Assembly: GCA_023245725.1 (NCBI GenBank)
Contig: JAHFJU010000069.1
Location: 602-6,864 of the forward strand
Direction: 5' to 3'
DNA from: Candidatus Peregrinibacteria bacterium
GTDB taxonomy: Bacteria > Patescibacteriota > Gracilibacteria > UBA1369 > UM-FILTER-53-11
Length of the DNA stretch: 6,263 nucleotides
The notes beneath the pieces are model-generated. The model was not told where the DNA came from. It saw nothing but the letters and a program-made list of their open reading frames with translations, and searched no databases. This document shows, in pieces, positions 5,707-6,263 of this stretch. Positions within the stretch are counted from its first letter, which is position 1, and each line of letters opens with the position of its first letter. The position numbers and the translations under genes were made by a program.

Positions 5707-6263
5707 TCATTTGCATTCTTCTAGAACCGAGAGAACTCGAACGCCCTCTTCTCCATCGGTTAGAGGAGTCGATTTTTTTTCAATACATGATACAAAATGA
5801 GTGAGCTCGTTTAGAACCGGTTCTGAATTTGGTAAATCTACGACGCGCGTTCCTTTGTTTACTGCAATAGGATTTTTTCGTTCGTCATATTCTGTGAATG
5901 AATCGAATATAGTTAATTTGTGCTCTGCCATGTCGTCAAAAACAGCCATGCCTTTGTCTCCTATAATTGTGAATTTTCTTTCTTTGTAAGGATTTAACCA
6001 CGACGTATAAATATGTGCATTTCTGTTGTCGGAAAAATGTAAATGAATATGAGCCAAGTCTGGAATATTTTTCTGCAGATAGCTCGCCCCTTCAACGTGA
6101 ACTTGTGTAGGACTTTCACCAAAGAAGTTTAAAATAAGTGAAATATCATGCGGAGCAATTGACCACATGACATTTTCTTCGGTGCGAATTTTGCCAAGAT
6201 TTAATCTGTGTGCCGCGATATGTAAGATTTTTCCCAGTTCACCTCGTTCAATTATTTTTTTGA
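5707..6263 (-). CDS. Gfo/Idh/MocA oxidoreductase, C-terminal part; likely UDP-sugar 3-dehydrogenase
   Basis: The frame is open from the right window edge to TGA at 5707-5709, giving 184 residues. Family members are usually about 310-350 residues, so the N-terminal NAD(P)-binding Rossmann domain and the EKP motif lie outside the window. The visible part is the C-terminal alpha/beta dimerisation and substrate domain: RGELGKILHIAAHRLNLGKIRTEENVMWSIAPHDISLIL, read from window-fragment residues 6 to 44, with the conserved APHD (36-39) holding the probable catalytic His38. FTIIGDKGMAVFDD and a C-terminal PLTDGEEGVRVLSVLEE follow, as is usual for the family. An ATG at 6166-6168 lies inside this conserved region and is not the real start. 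Next to wbpD, wbpE and wbpA homologues, the expected job is oxidation of C3 of UDP-GlcNAcA (or UDP-GlcNAc) to the keto sugar. The visible part does not resemble Pseudomonas WbpB closely, so it may be a different subgroup doing the same step. Confidence 0.85.
   Translation of the reverse strand, partial: KKIIERGELGKILHIAAHRLNLGKIRTEENVMWSIAPHDISLILNFFGESPTQVHVEGASYLQKNIPDLAHIHLHFSDNRNAHIYTSWLNPYKERKFTIIGDKGMAVFDDMAEHKLTIFDSFTEYDERKNPIAVNKGTRVVDLPNSEPVLNELTHFVSCIEKKSTPLTDGEEGVRVLSVLEECK

Noticed and set aside
5707..6168. Complete 153-residue protein starting at ATG 6168
   Set aside because: The frame stays open to the window edge and the upstream residues (ELGKI, RLNLGKI) are conserved in the Gfo/Idh/MocA family, so the gene is cut by the window rather than short.
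1..6263. CRISPR array, tRNA/rRNA, insertion sequence or phage attachment site
   Set aside because: No regularly spaced repeats, structural RNA motifs, transposase-like frames or terminal inverted repeats were seen.

Overview
The window is bacterial DNA of moderate-to-low GC content. It reads almost entirely on the minus strand, so transcription runs from high to low coordinates. The standard genetic code fits: TGA, TAG and TAA all end genes cleanly. None of the six visible start codons has a convincing Shine-Dalgarno sequence. The sequence does not let me name the lineage. A possible lipoprotein at the left edge hints at a didermic bacterium, but only weakly.

In transcription order the main block is: (1) the C-terminal part of a Gfo/Idh/MocA sugar-nucleotide oxidoreductase (5707-6263, cut by the right edge); (2) a left-handed beta-helix N-acetyltransferase of the WbpD/WlbB type (5088-5657); (3) a PLP-dependent sugar aminotransferase of the WbpE/WlbC type (3879-4982); (4) a UDP-GlcNAc 6-dehydrogenase of the WbpA type (2509-3777); (5) a GT4 glycosyltransferase (1407-2507); (6) an ExoA-like GT2 glycosyltransferase with C-terminal membrane segments (360-1370). 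A hairpin and a candidate promoter follow, then the start of a separate small secreted protein or lipoprotein (1-258, cut by the left edge).

Together the four enzyme genes look like the known route UDP-GlcNAc -> UDP-GlcNAcA (6-dehydrogenase) -> 3-keto sugar (oxidoreductase) -> 3-amino sugar (aminotransferase) -> UDP-2,3-diacetamido-2,3-dideoxyglucuronic acid (acetyltransferase). The two glycosyltransferases probably use this or related sugars to build a surface polysaccharide or O-antigen-like glycan. No C2 epimerase, flippase or polymerase is visible, so the locus continues to the right of the window.

The protein content is a recognisable surface-glycan cluster, not a new system. The less ordinary features are non-coding. 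The 105-bp gap between wbpD and wbpE gives a transcript with about 3 G and 35 C in 98 nt and carries three copies of an 8-mer. The 101-bp gap before wbpA holds a nested hairpin with a GNRA-type loop. A perfect 18-bp palindrome sits early in wbpE.
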